Shown here piece by piece: positions 63,426 to 64,000 of a stretch of DNA of 64,000 nt (position 1 is the first letter of the stretch; each line of letters opens with the position of its first letter). The translations under genes were made by a program, and so were the position numbers. The stretch lies in the NCBI RefSeq assembly GCF_001423105.1, contig NZ_LMNV01000003.1, positions 447,502 through 511,501 on the forward strand. The letters run 5' to 3'. The notes beneath the pieces were generated by a model that worked only from the letters and a program-made list of their open reading frames with translations, had not been told where the DNA came from and did not search any database. This DNA is from Frondihabitans sp. Leaf304. GTDB taxonomy: Bacteria > Actinomycetota > Actinomycetes > Actinomycetales > Microbacteriaceae.

Positions 63426-64000
63426 CTACCCGCCGACCGGACCCACAGCGGTCACCCGCACGACCGCCTCGCCCTGCTCGTTCGATTCGGCGAGGTCGAC
63501 GGTCGCCGAGATGCCCCAGTCGTGGTCGCCCGCGGGATCCTCGAAGATCTGTCGCACCAGCCACTGGGTGGCGCCCTCCTCGACGACGAGCATCGCCGCG
63601 CTGCGGGCACTCGGCCCGGTGCCGATCGCGTCGTACTCGTCGTAGTACCGGTCGAGCGCGGAGCCCCAGGCGTCGACGTCGAATCCGGCCGCGGCATCGA
63701 GTGCGCCGAGAGCCTCCGCGTCATCGAGAGCCGCGAGCTGCACCCGGCGGAACATCTCGTTGCGGACCAGCACGGTGAAGGCCCGATGGTTCGCGGTGAG
63801 AGTGCGGAGGGTCGGCGGCACGATCGCCTCGTGCGACGTGACCTCGGTCGGGTTGACCATCTCTTCCCACTCGTCGAGCAGAGACGAGTCGACCTGCCGC
63901 ACCAGCTCACCGAGCCACTCGATGAGGTCGAGCAGTTCGTCGGTCTTGGCCTCGTCGGGAATCGTCTGCCGCATGGCGCGGTAGGCGTCGGAGAGGTAGC
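63426..64000 (-). CDS. DEAD/DEAH helicase, C-terminal DUF3516 part (5' end beyond window)
   Basis: The frame stays open to the right edge (YLSDAYRAM before the first internal Met), so this is the last 191 residues of a larger gene. IEWLGELVRQVDSSLLDEWE, NEMFRRVQLAALDDAEALG and WDIS-like HDWGISATVDLAESNEQGE match the C-terminal DUF3516 region of actinobacterial superfamily 2 helicases of about 850 residues. The helicase motifs would lie outside the window. The ATG at 63974 is internal, not the true start. Confidence 0.82.
   Translation of the reverse strand, partial: YLSDAYRAMRQTIPDEAKTDELLDLIEWLGELVRQVDSSLLDEWEEMVNPTEVTSHEAIVPPTLRTLTANHRAFTVLVRNEMFRRVQLAALDDAEALGALDAAAGFDVDAWGSALDRYYDEYDAIGTGPSARSAAMLVVEEGATQWLVRQIFEDPAGDHDWGISATVDLAESNEQGEAVVRVTAVGPVGG

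Overview
The window is GC-rich DNA (roughly two thirds G+C by eye) with many GTG starts and GTGA or ATGA stop/start overlaps. It carries class Ib ribonucleotide reductase, bacterial Pmt O-mannosyltransferase, a MoeB-rhodanese fusion and a DUF3516-type helicase end. Together these point to an actinomycete, most likely of the family Microbacteriaceae; the family placement is an inference. I saw no rRNA, tRNA, CRISPR array, insertion sequence or phage gene.

Layout. At 0-12 kb there is a molybdenum-cofactor neighbourhood: a membrane-anchored sulfite-oxidase-like enzyme, an HTH-TOBE protein, moaA, moaD and moeB-rhodanese. It is interrupted by a lipoprotein-MacAB efflux-two-component module. At 12-28 kb there are two polyprenyl-phosphate-type glycosyltransferases and the conserved pmt/rsmI/metG/tatD/rsmA/ispE housekeeping block. 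About 8 kb of accessory genes separates rsmA from ispE: two flavin monooxygenases, an ATP-grasp ligase, an MNT-HEPN toxin-antitoxin pair, a secreted beta-propeller/LamG protein and a small unknown. At 28-38 kb come a thioredoxin-domain protein, a methylcitrate operon (acyl-CoA synthetase, prpD, prpB, prpC) and two tandem paralogous small HTH-like proteins. At 38-48 kb come hrpA and an arabinoside utilisation locus (LacI regulator, ABC importer, GH51 arabinofuranosidase). At 48-56 kb there are an amidohydrolase-kynureninase pair, a methyltransferase and a CitAB-CitM citrate sensing/uptake system. At 56-64 kb come nrdHIE-nrdF behind a DnaA-box cluster, an MFS transporter, an aldo-keto reductase, RNase H and the 3' end of a DEAD/DEAH helicase gene.

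Three kinds of non-coding structure stand out. First, the heptamer AGGATCC (or its complement) recurs more than fifty times by eye, in all reading frames and between genes, several-fold above base-composition expectation. Second, five dispersed copies of an approximately 85-bp element have arms of the form GAATTTGAAGGAGA/TCTCCTTCAAATTC and a loop of nearly constant length, always at gene 3' ends. Third, four further palindromes share the skeleton ATCGGCC...GCCGCGGC...GGCCGAT; two of them bracket the MNT-HEPN module and one is a perfect 44-bp palindrome.
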